Shown here piece by piece: positions 51,169 to 59,606 of a stretch of 64,000 bases of DNA (the first letter of the stretch is position 1; the number at the start of each line of letters is the position of its first letter). The notes under the pieces were generated by a model. The model saw only the letters and a list, made by a program, of their open reading frames with translations, ran no database searches and was not told the DNA's origin. The DNA comes from Thermoprotei archaeon. Its GTDB lineage: Archaea > Thermoproteota > Methanomethylicia > Nezhaarchaeales > B40-G2. The DNA lies in NCBI GenBank assembly GCA_003649615.1, contig QMSI01000001.1:1-64000 (forward strand), in the 5' to 3' direction. Position numbers and translations under genes: made by a program.

Positions 51169-52146
51169 ATGACTTATAACCCACCGATTGAAAAAGTACT
51201 CCAAGGACTCAGAAGCGGCAAGATCATTGGCGAAACCAAGATAACCATGGAGTGCCTCGACGCCATAGCTTCCTCCACTGTCTACATGAAAGCTAAGCGC
51301 CCTGAAGACTTTGAACATGAAATAACAGAGTACTTAGCCCTCTTCCTTAAGGAAAGACCTAGGTTAATATTGTTAGCTAATGCTTCTCGTTATCTGATTA
51401 ACGAGGTTAGGCAGGGCATAGACAAAGGCCTCAGCGTTACAGAGCTCAAGAAACTGGTAACTTTGAAAGCTATGGAGTTTAACAAGTCCATGAGGTCAGC
51501 CATAGATAAGATAGGCGAGGTAGGGGCCAGGTATATTGAGGACGGAGACGTCATCTTAACCCACGGTGCGAGTACCACAGTATTATCTATACTCGCGAAA
51601 GCCAAGGAAGAAGGCAAGAAAATACAAGTGATGGTTACTGAAGCGAGGCCAGATTTCCAAGGAAGAATTTTAGCTATGGCCCTAGCTGATCTAGGCCTAC
51701 CCACCACCCTGATCATAGATTCTGCTCACTATTACTACATCAGAAGAGTACATAAGGTGGTATTAGGAGCCACTGCCATCTGTCCTAACGGTTGCATAGT
51801 AGGCAAGGTGGGTACGGGAGCCGTAGCCTTAGCAGCAAGGGAACATAGAGTTAAGGTTTATGTGGCTGCCAATACCCAGAAGATCACAGCTGAAGTAGCC
51901 TTTGCCGAGGAAGCTAGCTATGAAAGAGGCGACCCTTCATGGGTACTGCCTCAAGAAGAGATACAGAGACTTGGCATCTTCGTGGCTAACCCTACATACG
52001 ACGTAACTCCTCCTGAATACATTGACCTTATAATAACCGAAAAGGGCGCTGTTCCTCCACAAGGTGTCATATTGATAGCTAAGGAAATTTATGGTTGGCC
52101 TCTAGTCACTTTTAAACACACTGACTTCTTCGAGTACATAACTTAA
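51169..52146 (+). CDS. eIF2B-alpha/R15P-isomerase-family protein lacking isomerase residues
   Basis: 325 residues: GDVILTHGASTTVLSIL, VTEARPDFQGRILA, DLGLPTTLIIDSA, ANPTYDVTPPEYIDLIITEKG align closely with archaeal ribose-1,5-bisphosphate isomerase. The catalytic Cys of R15P isomerase (THC-H-S) is Gly here (THGAS) and the Asp (GADSI) is replaced (GATAI). I therefore infer an aIF2B-like regulatory/ligand-binding protein and not an active isomerase. ATG 51169; a TATA-like CTTATAGGCC stands about 25 bases before. Confidence 0.8.
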   Translation: MTYNPPIEKVLQGLRSGKIIGETKITMECLDAIASSTVYMKAKRPEDFEHEITEYLALFLKERPRLILLANASRYLINEVRQGIDKGLSVTELKKLVTLKAMEFNKSMRSAIDKIGEVGARYIEDGDVILTHGASTTVLSILAKAKEEGKKIQVMVTEARPDFQGRILAMALADLGLPTTLIIDSAHYYYIRRVHKVVLGATAICPNGCIVGKVGTGAVALAAREHRVKVYVAANTQKITAEVAFAEEASYERGDPSWVLPQEEIQRLGIFVANPTYDVTPPEYIDLIITEKGAVPPQGVILIAKEIYGWPLVTFKHTDFFEYIT

Positions 52147-52206
52147 GGGAGGAAGCTCTTCACGTCGGAGACGGTAGACGCTCTAAAGGAAATTTTCAGG
52201 GAAGTT

Positions 52207-52542
52207 ATGCTATCTATCCTGACGTGTGAGGATGAAATAATCCTTGAATTAAGAGAGCCAAGATTAAAAGACTTGGTTAGGAAGAATTTCGAAAAGTTAA
52301 GGTCGCAGCTAGCCAAGGTGTATGTAAAGAAGTTAAGAGAAGGTTACGAAAGAGAGTTGAAGGCCTTCAGCGAGAGGCTTGACCTTGAGTTCATGCCAAG
52401 CAGGCTCATCCCAAAACCCCCTAGAGGACGCGATAAGGCAAAAACCTGGATTGAGCAGATAAACCACATACTCGAGAACTACGAAGGCTCCCTCAGGGAG
52501 TTGAAGAAGAGAGCTGACCAGAGGAGAGCCTTTAAACTTTAA
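52207..52542 (+). CDS. Uncharacterised charged helical protein
   Basis: 111 residues, helical and Lys/Glu/Arg-rich, no known family. Its C-terminal 37 residues (from IPKPPRG through WIEQINHILENY to the end) resemble the C-terminus of the next protein. The frame is open back to the previous stop, and reads FTSETVDALKEIFREV after a strong GGGAGG, but without ATG, GTG or TTG; ATG 52207 has a weak GGGAAG SD. Start therefore uncertain. Confidence 0.6.
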   Translation: MLSILTCEDEIILELREPRLKDLVRKNFEKLRSQLAKVYVKKLREGYERELKAFSERLDLEFMPSRLIPKPPRGRDKAKTWIEQINHILENYEGSLRELKKRADQRRAFKL

Positions 52543-52588
52543 GTGTGGCCATTAAGCAAGGAAGGGTGAAAGAAAGGTTCGAATACTC

Positions 52589-53179
52589 ATGGTCACAGTA
52601 CGTAAAGCCACCTTAGAGGATATAGACAAGCTTAAGATATCGTCAGGGTTTACTAGGTGGATTTCCTCTCACGATGAAAAGGGAAAGGCAGAGCTTAAAC
52701 AGCTGCTTAGAGATAGGCTTAGAGAAGGTTTAGACGTGTGGTTGGCTGTCGAGAACGACGAAGTAGTAGGCTTCGCTATAATATCAGACTGGCCAGCTCT
52801 TCCGGGAGCTAAGGCAATAGAAGCTATCGAGGTTGCTAGGCCTTATAGAGGTAAAGGAGTAGGATCCGCATTACTAAGCAGTATAACAAGTGAGCTAGAC
52901 ACCATTATAGCTCTCATGCCATCACCTGAAGAAGGTTATGAAAAGGAGTTGGAGAAGTTCTATGAACGGTTCGGCTTCAAATATATAACTGAAGACTACA
53001 TGGTACGTATCCCTGAAAGTCCTGAAAGTGGATACAAGCTTAGAAGATGGATAGACCAAATAGATAGACTTCTAGAGATTTATCAAGTGCTCTTGAAGGA
53101 GATGAAGATAAGACACGACATGATCTATGAGAAGCTGCCTAGGATGGCTGAAGAAAAGAAAGAAGAAGACAGCACTTAA
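52589..53179 (+). CDS. GNAT-family N-acetyltransferase with helical C-terminal extension
   Basis: 196 residues. Residues 1-140 form a GNAT fold: VRKATLEDIDKL, WLAVENDEVVGFAII, the acetyl-CoA loop PYRGKGVGSALL near 90 and FYERFGFKYI. Residues about 145-185 (IPESPESGYKLRRWIDQIDRLLEIYQ) resemble the tail of the previous protein. Acetyl-CoA-dependent acylation of a protein or small molecule is expected. Alba is one possible archaeal GNAT target but there is no direct evidence for it. Confidence 0.8.
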   Translation: MVTVRKATLEDIDKLKISSGFTRWISSHDEKGKAELKQLLRDRLREGLDVWLAVENDEVVGFAIISDWPALPGAKAIEAIEVARPYRGKGVGSALLSSITSELDTIIALMPSPEEGYEKELEKFYERFGFKYITEDYMVRIPESPESGYKLRRWIDQIDRLLEIYQVLLKEMKIRHDMIYEKLPRMAEEKKEEDST

Positions 53180-53250
53180 AGCTATGAACCTACATAGACA
53201 CTATTAAAGCTTATAAATCCTTTCAATAATCCAATGTGTTGGGTGAGGCT

Positions 53251-53529
53251 ATGCCGTATAAGGCTAAACTTGTTATAAAGGCACCGCTTGAAGGAGATCA
53301 AGGCATCGCAAGGCTAGATAAAAAGACCATGGATTACCTCGGGGTAAAGAAAGGTGATAAAATAGAGATAACTGCCAGCTTTTGGTCCGTTAGAGGAACC
53401 TACACCATAGCCACTGTGGATGAACTCCCTCCCGAGGATGAAGGACAAGGAATCATAAGGTTAGCTAAAGATAGGCTTCTAGACGGTAACTTTAGAGTTG
53501 GTGATAAGGTCATAGTTACAAGGGCTTAA
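53251..53529 (+). CDS. Stand-alone Cdc48/VAT N-domain-like double-psi barrel protein
   Basis: 92 residues. DQGIARLDKKTMDYLGVKKGDKIEIT and GQGIIRLAKDRLLDGNFRVGDKVIVTRA reproduce the two repeated GxGIxRL...GDxxxI halves of a Cdc48 N-terminal double-psi barrel, without any AAA domain. It may act as an adaptor or substrate-binding module. ATG 53251 follows SD GGGTGAGG; the GTG at 53236 overlaps the SD. A TATA-like CTTATAAATCC is at 53210-53220. Confidence 0.65.
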   Translation: MPYKAKLVIKAPLEGDQGIARLDKKTMDYLGVKKGDKIEITASFWSVRGTYTIATVDELPPEDEGQGIIRLAKDRLLDGNFRVGDKVIVTRA

Positions 53530-53581
53530 GGAGAAACGAAGAAACTGGATATCTAAACAACAAAAAATGCATTACCTGTTT

Positions 53582-54544
53582 TTAGCCTACCACTGGTAGC
53601 TGTCCAGCAACTAGGAAGCAGTATCTCATAAAGGCTCCTCCGATTAGTACGCATAGCGCAGCGACTATCATCAACGGAGCGTAAAGCCTTATGAAGGCAG
53701 CCGTCCTGCCTTTCCACGCTAATAGCACTACTAGCATGATAGGTATTATTAAGCCGAGGAATATGAAGCCTCCCCAGAATAGAGGAGCTAGTTCCCCGAA
53801 GGCCAGTATGGCTGCAGATTCGCGTGCAATTTCTGATGGGTTGTTGAACATGATGTATAAGTATAGCATAGCAGCGCCCAGCTCTATGAGTAACATGTAG
53901 CCGTCGGCTACGTCGAGCCTATGCATCATTTCTACGAAGAGCTTCTTGGATTCCTCGGTAACCTGCACTAAACGAAGAATAGCTATGCATAGGCCTATGG
54001 CCATTAAAGCTGTGGACACGCCGGAAACATAGAACAACACAGTTATCAACGGAGTCTCCCAGAAAGGCTGTGCCCATGCTATACCTAACACGAAACCTGT
54101 GTAGCCAGCTAGGCCTGAGCCAAGTATGAATAGCAGTAGCTCGAAGAACTTCCTTGGCTTAACGTACACGGACCACGGTAAGAACGACTTCAACCACGGT
54201 AGAGAGTCTGGCGGCAGGAAGGTGGCATAAATTAGCCCTATCGGTAGTATCGAAGATATTACGCAGGTGCCGAAGGTTATCATAGATATGGGGTTACTAT
54301 ACATGTATAGCAGTCGTTCAGGATGTCCAGCGTGGAGAGCAAGGAAGGTGCCGCATAAGGCTGTTGCTATCAGTCCTATATAGGCACCGAACTTCATAAT
54401 ATCCCTGAATTCCTCGCCTGAAATGAAGCTAGTGACTGCAGCTACTATGAAGGAGCCTCCGCCCAGTCCTCCAAAGTAGAGAGCTAAAGCGATAGTTAAG
54501 CCCCAAGGTAGTTCCTCCGATAAAAGCTCGATCATCTCGATCAA
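53582..54544 (-). CDS. NrfD/PsrC-family membrane quinone-interacting subunit
   Basis: 320 residues with nine or ten helices. LTIALALYFGGLGGGSFIVAA is the NrfD start; LLYMYSNPISMITFG, FTGFVLG-like YTGFVLGIAWAQPFWETPL and LFWGGFIFLGLIIPI follow. It anchors an exported FeS subunit and passes electrons to or from quinone, sometimes with proton movement. Overlaps the HybA-like gene by 4 bases. Completes the hydrogenase set. Confidence 0.9.
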   Translation of the reverse strand: MIEMIELLSEELPWGLTIALALYFGGLGGGSFIVAAVTSFISGEEFRDIMKFGAYIGLIATALCGTFLALHAGHPERLLYMYSNPISMITFGTCVISSILPIGLIYATFLPPDSLPWLKSFLPWSVYVKPRKFFELLLFILGSGLAGYTGFVLGIAWAQPFWETPLITVLFYVSGVSTALMAIGLCIAILRLVQVTEESKKLFVEMMHRLDVADGYMLLIELGAAMLYLYIMFNNPSEIARESAAILAFGELAPLFWGGFIFLGLIIPIMLVVLLAWKGRTAAFIRLYAPLMIVAALCVLIGGAFMRYCFLVAGQLPVVG

Positions 54545-55482
54545 CCCCTCGGGATCTCCTTAACCTTAGCTTTAATTATTCTAGATCTGCGCCACAGTGC
54601 GAAGCTCAAGAATATAAGCGCTGCGCCTCCGAAGGTGGCTAGGCCTCCACGTTCTAAGAATAGCTTCGGGTAGGCCTCTGGTGCAGGTACCCTCATCTCA
54701 GGTTCAGGCAAGCCTAGCTCTTCGAACGGTACATCTGAGACGAAGATCACGTTGGTACCATGCTCCTCACCGGCCCCCCAGACGTAAGCTTCCCTACCTT
54801 CAGCTCTAAGCTCATCGCATCTTGCATAAGCCTTAGCAACCATTTCATCGCGAGTGCCAAAGTCAAGCGCACCCACGGGACATACGCTTACGCATGCAGG
54901 ATATAGGCCCTGTTCGAGCCTATCAAGGCAGAACCAGCACTTAACTGGAACACCCCATCCTTCACCTTCATAGAACACCCTGGCCTTATAAGGACAAGCT
55001 ATAACGCAGTACTGGCAGCCGAAACATCGGTCATAGTCAGTTAGGTTTATCCCCTTATATTGGTAGATGGCATTTGTAGGACAGACGTATAGACACGGCG
55101 GCTCAACACAATGCATACATGATCTTCGCTGAAACACTCCTCTACCATCCTGGTGTCTAAGCTCAGGGTGGGGAACTATGACTAGGAAGTGATGTTCATC
55201 GATCTTAGGTTCCTCCGGAGGTTCCTGAGGGCCAATCCTGTCCTCCAAGAGGAAAGGAAAACGTCCACCTAATCTTCCATTCCATAACCTGCATGCCACT
55301 ACACAGGCATTGCACCCTATACACTTTGTGTTATCGTATAGCATAGCATACGTCTCCGAGGCGCTAGAGGTTCCTGAGCTAGACATTTGAGGAGAGGAAA
55401 GGCCCATGAATGAAGCCGCGACACCCCCACCGAATACTTTAAGGAAATCTCTTCTCGTTAGCCTCCTTTCCACATTAGTCAT
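54541..55482 (-). CDS. HybA-like exported 4x[4Fe-4S] hydrogenase subunit
   Basis: About 313 residues. TAT signal (LTRRDFLKVFGGGVAASFMG), four ferredoxin cysteine sets (CIGCNACVVACRLW, CMHCVEPPCLYVCP, CFGCQYCVIACP, CWFCLDRLEQGLYPACVSVCP) and a C-terminal membrane anchor with LATFGGAALIFLSFALW. It links hydrogenase to NrfD. ATG 55482 has SD GGAGG eight bases upstream and is preferred over TTG 55497. Own promoter likely at 55538-55554. Confidence 0.9.
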   Translation of the reverse strand: MTNVERRLTRRDFLKVFGGGVAASFMGLSSPQMSSSGTSSASETYAMLYDNTKCIGCNACVVACRLWNGRLGGRFPFLLEDRIGPQEPPEEPKIDEHHFLVIVPHPELRHQDGRGVFQRRSCMHCVEPPCLYVCPTNAIYQYKGINLTDYDRCFGCQYCVIACPYKARVFYEGEGWGVPVKCWFCLDRLEQGLYPACVSVCPVGALDFGTRDEMVAKAYARCDELRAEGREAYVWGAGEEHGTNVIFVSDVPFEELGLPEPEMRVPAPEAYPKLFLERGGLATFGGAALIFLSFALWRRSRIIKAKVKEIPRG

Positions 55483-55537
55483 TGTTCCAGCCTCCAACAG
55501 GAAGCCTCATGCTAGCGCGACAGTGGTCGTTGATTGG

Positions 55538-55554
55538 CTTTAATAAGTGTTTCG
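55538..55554 (-). promoter_or_regulatory. BRE/TATA-like promoter element of the HybA-like gene
   Basis: On the minus strand the 17 bases read CGAAACACTTATTAAAG: a purine-rich BRE followed by a TATA-like box. It lies 55 bases before the ATG at 55482. The same 17 bases with one change occur before hynS. Confidence 0.6.
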
Positions 55555-55611
55555 GACAGCCAAATAAGGTAGCTCTCTTAGAGTATTGAAGCCTGCAATG
55601 CTATCTATTGG

Positions 55612-56067
55612 TTACGTTTTTAGCTCGTTGAGCAAGAGTTTAACGGCCTTAGGTATAGCGGCCTCAACCTCAGGAGAGAGACCCTCCCCTAATTCCACTA
55701 CCTTAGGCTCTATGCCCACTATAACCACTTCTCGTGGAAGCTTCCCTGTATGTTTAGCTATCTTCAAGGCAGTTATAGCGTCAATCTCGTGCATTGAAGT
55801 CGGGCTAGAAGTCTCGAAAAGCCCTTCCTCGAAACTAAGACGATAGATCGTCCCAGGAGGACCCTTCAGCTCTACTGCATCCACCAAAATGACTTTATCA
55901 AAACCTTCAATTAAAGAAATTAAAAAAAGTCCAGGAGTTCCAGCTTCGTAAACCTCCACATTAGGTGGCAAGGCTTGTTTTTTAAGCTCCTTAACCACCT
56001 TTACGCCTACACCTTCATCAGCCATCAGCGTGTTGCCTAAGCCTATCACAGCTGTCTTTTTCGACAA
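55612..56067 (-). CDS. Hydrogenase maturation protease (HyaD/HybD family)
   Basis: 151 residues: GLGNTLMADEGVGVKVV supplies the first Ni-contacting Glu, ILVDAVEL the Asp and TSMHEIDA the His, which is the full HybD triad. It removes the C-terminal tail of the large subunit after nickel insertion. It follows that gene by 10 bases, and the large subunit has a suitable 18-residue tail after its last His. Confidence 0.9.
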   Translation of the reverse strand: MSKKTAVIGLGNTLMADEGVGVKVVKELKKQALPPNVEVYEAGTPGLFLISLIEGFDKVILVDAVELKGPPGTIYRLSFEEGLFETSSPTSMHEIDAITALKIAKHTGKLPREVVIVGIEPKVVELGEGLSPEVEAAIPKAVKLLLNELKT

Positions 56068-56077
56068 TCTTTACTCG

Positions 56078-57607
56078 CTATGGTAAGAGTGGTGTAACAG
56101 GTACTCTTAAGGCTTCACCTTTAGGCGTTATTAGGTGTATGGCGCAGGCTAAGCAGGGATCGAACGACCTAACGATCCTAACCGCGTTAATCACGTCATA
56201 ATGCCCTGCTTCCTCGTCGTAGGGTACTGGGGTACCGATCAGGGCGGTCTCAATGGGTCCCTTCTTCCCGTTGACGTCGCGCGGAGAGGCGTTCCAAGTG
56301 GTAGGTACCACGCATTGATACGCCGCGGTCTTTCCATCTCTTATCCTGATGTAGTGTAGTAGCGCGCCTCTGGGTGGCTCCCAGGTCCCGAAGCCTTCTC
56401 CATCTCTCAGCTCGAAGTCGGTGTCATATACTGGCTGTCCTGGCTTTACGCTTAGAATCCAGTCTAATATGTTCTCAGCGTAGAGTTTAGCCTCTTCCAG
56501 CCTTGCTAATACTCTGTCGAGTAGTGAGGCTCCTTGGTTTGAGATAGGGGTGTATTTGTTGTTGACTAGCATTCTGGCTAAGGGGCCTACTTCACAGGGC
56601 TCGCCCATATATCTTGGAGCTTTAATCCATGAGTAAGCTCCGGATTTACCATAATAAGGCTCCGGCGGAGGCTCCTGCGAGGGCTTACCACCGCTGCTGT
56701 CCGTGTACCAGGAGTACTTGACCTGTTCTTCGATTTCGTTTAAGTCAATGCTATACCTGTCGCCGTTTATGATGACGCCGCCATCTAGGAACTTTGCGTA
56801 ATTGTTCTCCGGAACTGGACAGACGCCGTAGGCAAGGAAGTTTTTGACGCCTACGCCTATATTGGTGATCGCCTCAACGACGTCCGGGTGCTCGTCTAAG
56901 AGGTGGGGTACGAAGGTGCCCCATACATAGTTGTAGACCTCCTCTATGATGTTCTTAACTTCTCTCATCTTAGCGTACGCTAACGCCAAGTCAGCTGGGC
57001 TGGGCGTAACTGTTACTCCACCAGGCAAGGCTGTCATGTGGTGGGGAACCTTGCCGCCAAAGATAGCCATGGCCTCGTGGCAAAGCTTCTGTACAGGCAG
57101 GATGACATTATGGAGTAGGCTGTAGTACCTGTTTATGTCGATCTCTAAGCATGGAGCCGAGGAAGTAGCTGTTTCAGTAGAGGTAGGAGGAGCCCATGGT
57201 GGCTGACGTAAGCCGGGACAGTATTTACCGGCTAGGCCGTAGACCGCATAGTCAGGGCCAGCTAGGACTGTTAGGTGAGCGGCGTGATCCCATATCTCCT
57301 GAATACCTTCGATGATGTTCCTTATCCTGATTGCGTTGTCAGGAGGGTGGTAATCTTCACCCATACAGGCATGTTCGATGGCAAGGATTGATGTTTGGCG
57401 ATGGACGCCGTGGCACACGCCGCATATACGTGAGAGTATTATCGGGGCGTCTCTCGGGTCTCTATTGAGGACCACTCGCTCTAAGCCTCTCCATAGCATG
57501 CCCATGGACCATGCATCCACGACCTGGCCGTCCTCTACCATTAATTTAATGGCCATGTGTCCTTCGATCCTACTCATAGGATCTATTACGACCTCAGGCA
57601 TTCTCAT
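56078..57607 (-). CDS. Group 1 [NiFe] hydrogenase large subunit
   Basis: 509 residues. RIEGHMAIK, then L1 motif RICGVCHGVHR near residue 61 and L2 motif DPCLACAIH near the end carry the four nickel cysteines; ALPGGVTVTP and the PRGALLHYIRIRDGKTAAYQ segment are conserved. The C-terminal 18 residues after DPCLACAIH would be cleaved during maturation. Exported with the small subunit by its TAT signal. Overlaps hynS by 14 bases. Subgroup (1g-like or other) not resolved. Confidence 0.95.
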   Translation of the reverse strand: MRMPEVVIDPMSRIEGHMAIKLMVEDGQVVDAWSMGMLWRGLERVVLNRDPRDAPIILSRICGVCHGVHRQTSILAIEHACMGEDYHPPDNAIRIRNIIEGIQEIWDHAAHLTVLAGPDYAVYGLAGKYCPGLRQPPWAPPTSTETATSSAPCLEIDINRYYSLLHNVILPVQKLCHEAMAIFGGKVPHHMTALPGGVTVTPSPADLALAYAKMREVKNIIEEVYNYVWGTFVPHLLDEHPDVVEAITNIGVGVKNFLAYGVCPVPENNYAKFLDGGVIINGDRYSIDLNEIEEQVKYSWYTDSSGGKPSQEPPPEPYYGKSGAYSWIKAPRYMGEPCEVGPLARMLVNNKYTPISNQGASLLDRVLARLEEAKLYAENILDWILSVKPGQPVYDTDFELRDGEGFGTWEPPRGALLHYIRIRDGKTAAYQCVVPTTWNASPRDVNGKKGPIETALIGTPVPYDEEAGHYDVINAVRIVRSFDPCLACAIHLITPKGEALRVPVTPLLP

Positions 57608-58751
57608 TCACCTCCTTCTTCCTGCTTTCCTTGTGCTGAACACGACCTTTCAAGAGGACGGTGGCTGCTCCTAGGCCCATGGCTGCTAGAGCTATTTTAT
57701 CTATGGCAGTTAGCGCGAATGCTCGTCCCGTTGAGGCCACTGTGTCCCTGTATGATAGGGTCTTGAGATCCACGGTGAAGGGGGCGCTGAATACCTTTGG
57801 CTCCCCTACGTTAGGGTTGGCTAAGTGTTCATAGAAGCCCTTGGGGTTAGCTTCTTTGCCCGGGAAGTCTGGGTTTACGCACCCGATGCAGGGTGCATTG
57901 GCAGAGATGCAGAAGTTCGTGCCATTGTTCCAAAGCCTAATGGGGCAGTCTGCCTTGGTTACGGGTCCGCGGCATCCGATCCTCCATAGACACTTAGTCT
58001 CCCAGTCGCCGGGATGTTCAGCTATCTCAAGGTTATCGAAGTATTGCCTCCTTGGGCATAGGTTATGGATGTAGTCTGGGTAGAACCAGCTTGGCCTATT
58101 ATACTCATCGAGACTATCTAATACCCAGTCAGCGTGGCCAAGCGCTACCAGCGCTATTGTTAGTAGCATCCAGTCTGGATGAGGCGGGCAGCCTGAAATA
58201 TTTATGACGGGTGTGGTGATCCCTTTTTCATCGAAGAAGTCCTTGAGGCCACGGCAACCAGTAGGGTTGGGGTACCCTGCAGGTATGCCGCCGAAAGCAG
58301 CGCAGGTACCAAAGGCAAGGGCTACGCTTGCCTTACTGCCGAGCTCCTCCATCCACTCCTCAAGGGTAACTGGTTGCCCTTCCTTCTCGCCTACCATGCA
58401 GTAGTTGCCTTGAGGAATGGCTCCTTCAAGTATTAAAACTCCTCCTTCAGGAAACTCCTCTAACTTCTTGAGGGCTCCTTCAGGGTCGTGTTGAGGCTCT
58501 ACCATAATGGTTGGGTGGAAGCTTAGGTTAAGCCTAAACCATGTTAGAGCTTCAACGAGGTCAGGGTCGCTGCTCTGTATGAGAGAGATCGTACAGCCTG
58601 TACAGCCTGCGCCTTGCACCCAGGCTACCGGTATCTCGCCACTAGCTGCGGATTCAAGCGCTTGGACAATCTCTGGTTTATACAGTTCTATGGCAGCCGC
58701 TGCACCAAGTAAGGTCACTGTTTTGAGGAACTCGCGCCTAGACAGCCTCAT
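57594..58751 (-). CDS. Group 1 [NiFe] hydrogenase small subunit with TAT signal
   Basis: About 385 residues. RLSRREFLKTVTLLGAAAAIE is a TAT signal. Proximal-cluster motif GAGCTGCTISLI, GTCAAFGGIPAG and SGCPPHPDW, then medial/distal cluster residues (C-RRQYFDN, DCPIRLWNNGTNFC, CIGCVNPDFPG). A C-terminal membrane helix with IDKIALAAMGLGAATVLL anchors it to the outer face. ATG 58751 is favoured since the TATA-like element at 58782-58798 gives a start near 58760; ATG 58775 is upstream. Confidence 0.95.
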   Translation of the reverse strand: MRLSRREFLKTVTLLGAAAAIELYKPEIVQALESAASGEIPVAWVQGAGCTGCTISLIQSSDPDLVEALTWFRLNLSFHPTIMVEPQHDPEGALKKLEEFPEGGVLILEGAIPQGNYCMVGEKEGQPVTLEEWMEELGSKASVALAFGTCAAFGGIPAGYPNPTGCRGLKDFFDEKGITTPVINISGCPPHPDWMLLTIALVALGHADWVLDSLDEYNRPSWFYPDYIHNLCPRRQYFDNLEIAEHPGDWETKCLWRIGCRGPVTKADCPIRLWNNGTNFCISANAPCIGCVNPDFPGKEANPKGFYEHLANPNVGEPKVFSAPFTVDLKTLSYRDTVASTGRAFALTAIDKIALAAMGLGAATVLLKGRVQHKESRKKEVNENA

Positions 58752-58781
58752 GTTCGATCGTTTTACTAGGGCCAATACCTA

Positions 58782-58798
58782 CTTTAATAAGCGTTTCG
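58782..58798 (-). promoter_or_regulatory. BRE/TATA-like promoter element of hynS
   Basis: The minus-strand 17 bases CGAAACGCTTATTAAAG differ from the HybA-like gene element by one base. Transcription would start near 58760, giving a nearly leaderless hynSL mRNA. Confidence 0.6.
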
Positions 58799-58924
58799 CA
58801 AAAACGAAGGAGAATTGGAGGTTCATGTTGATGACTGGTTAAGGTCCATGACGAAGGGCGCTATGTCGTACCCGTCATCTATAACTGTAGAAATTAATGA
58901 TCAATGAAGTGATCCATAGATCAC

Positions 58925-59587
58925 CTAAAGTAAACGTGATTCTATGGAGATAAACTCTTTTAGTAGAAGAGCTGCTCCCTTGAAAAAGTCGCATCTACTA
59001 AATTCATGGACCCTCTTGTAAAATGAAGAGACCCATCTAGCAAGGTGTTCTTTTATAAAAGTTCTAGCATTCTCTACGCAGTCTTCAAGTTCCTTTATCG
59101 TTGATGTTTCCGGCAACTCGAGGCATTTGCGGATTGAAAGAGAGACAAACTCTAGCTCAACAGCGATGTGATCTGGCAGGTCCTTAAAGTTGTCTGATAA
59201 CTTAAAGCCAGAGCTCAGGTAAGACCTAAGAACCTCCTTCGTCGACTGCTGCATCACATAGCCGCCGTTCACGTAGAACGATTCGTATGGAGGACAAGGA
59301 ACATGTTTCGAGTCAATAAAAATTCTAGTATATTCAACAGCTAGGGCTTTCCAGACTTCCTCAATATCCTTGTCCTTGTACTTCTTTATATAGTTCTTGA
59401 CGAGGTTTATCCCATCCTTCAGAGAGGAATATTCTTCACCGAGACTATCTACAGACTCTTCGAGAACTTTGATTACTTCTCCTTTAACCAAAGCCCTTGT
59501 AAAGTTTACATCAGGATAATGAAAACATAGAGCAAGAATTGCGTAAAGGTTTGCGCGTGCTGCCAAAAAATGTTTTAAGTTTATCAT
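58925..59587 (-). CDS. TorD/DmsD-family molybdoenzyme chaperone
   Basis: About 220 residues, all-helical, with the TorD pattern: RANLYAILALCFHYPD, VEYTRIFIDSKHVPCPPYESFYVNGG and LPDHIAVELEFVSLSI near the C-terminus. Such chaperones hold the TAT leader and apo-enzyme until Mo cofactor is inserted. I prefer ATG 59587 (after the partner's stop); an upstream ATG at 59638 overlaps it by 32 bases. It follows the molybdoenzyme in the same operon. Confidence 0.85.
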   Translation of the reverse strand: MINLKHFLAARANLYAILALCFHYPDVNFTRALVKGEVIKVLEESVDSLGEEYSSLKDGINLVKNYIKKYKDKDIEEVWKALAVEYTRIFIDSKHVPCPPYESFYVNGGYVMQQSTKEVLRSYLSSGFKLSDNFKDLPDHIAVELEFVSLSIRKCLELPETSTIKELEDCVENARTFIKEHLARWVSSFYKRVHEFSRCDFFKGAALLLKEFISIESRLL

Positions 59588-59606
59588 AGAAAATATGCAA
59601 GCTCCT

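Noticed and set aside
51169-52146. Annotation as ribose-1,5-bisphosphate isomerase
   Set aside because: The catalytic Cys and Asp known from the Thermococcus enzyme are replaced, so the name would over-claim function.
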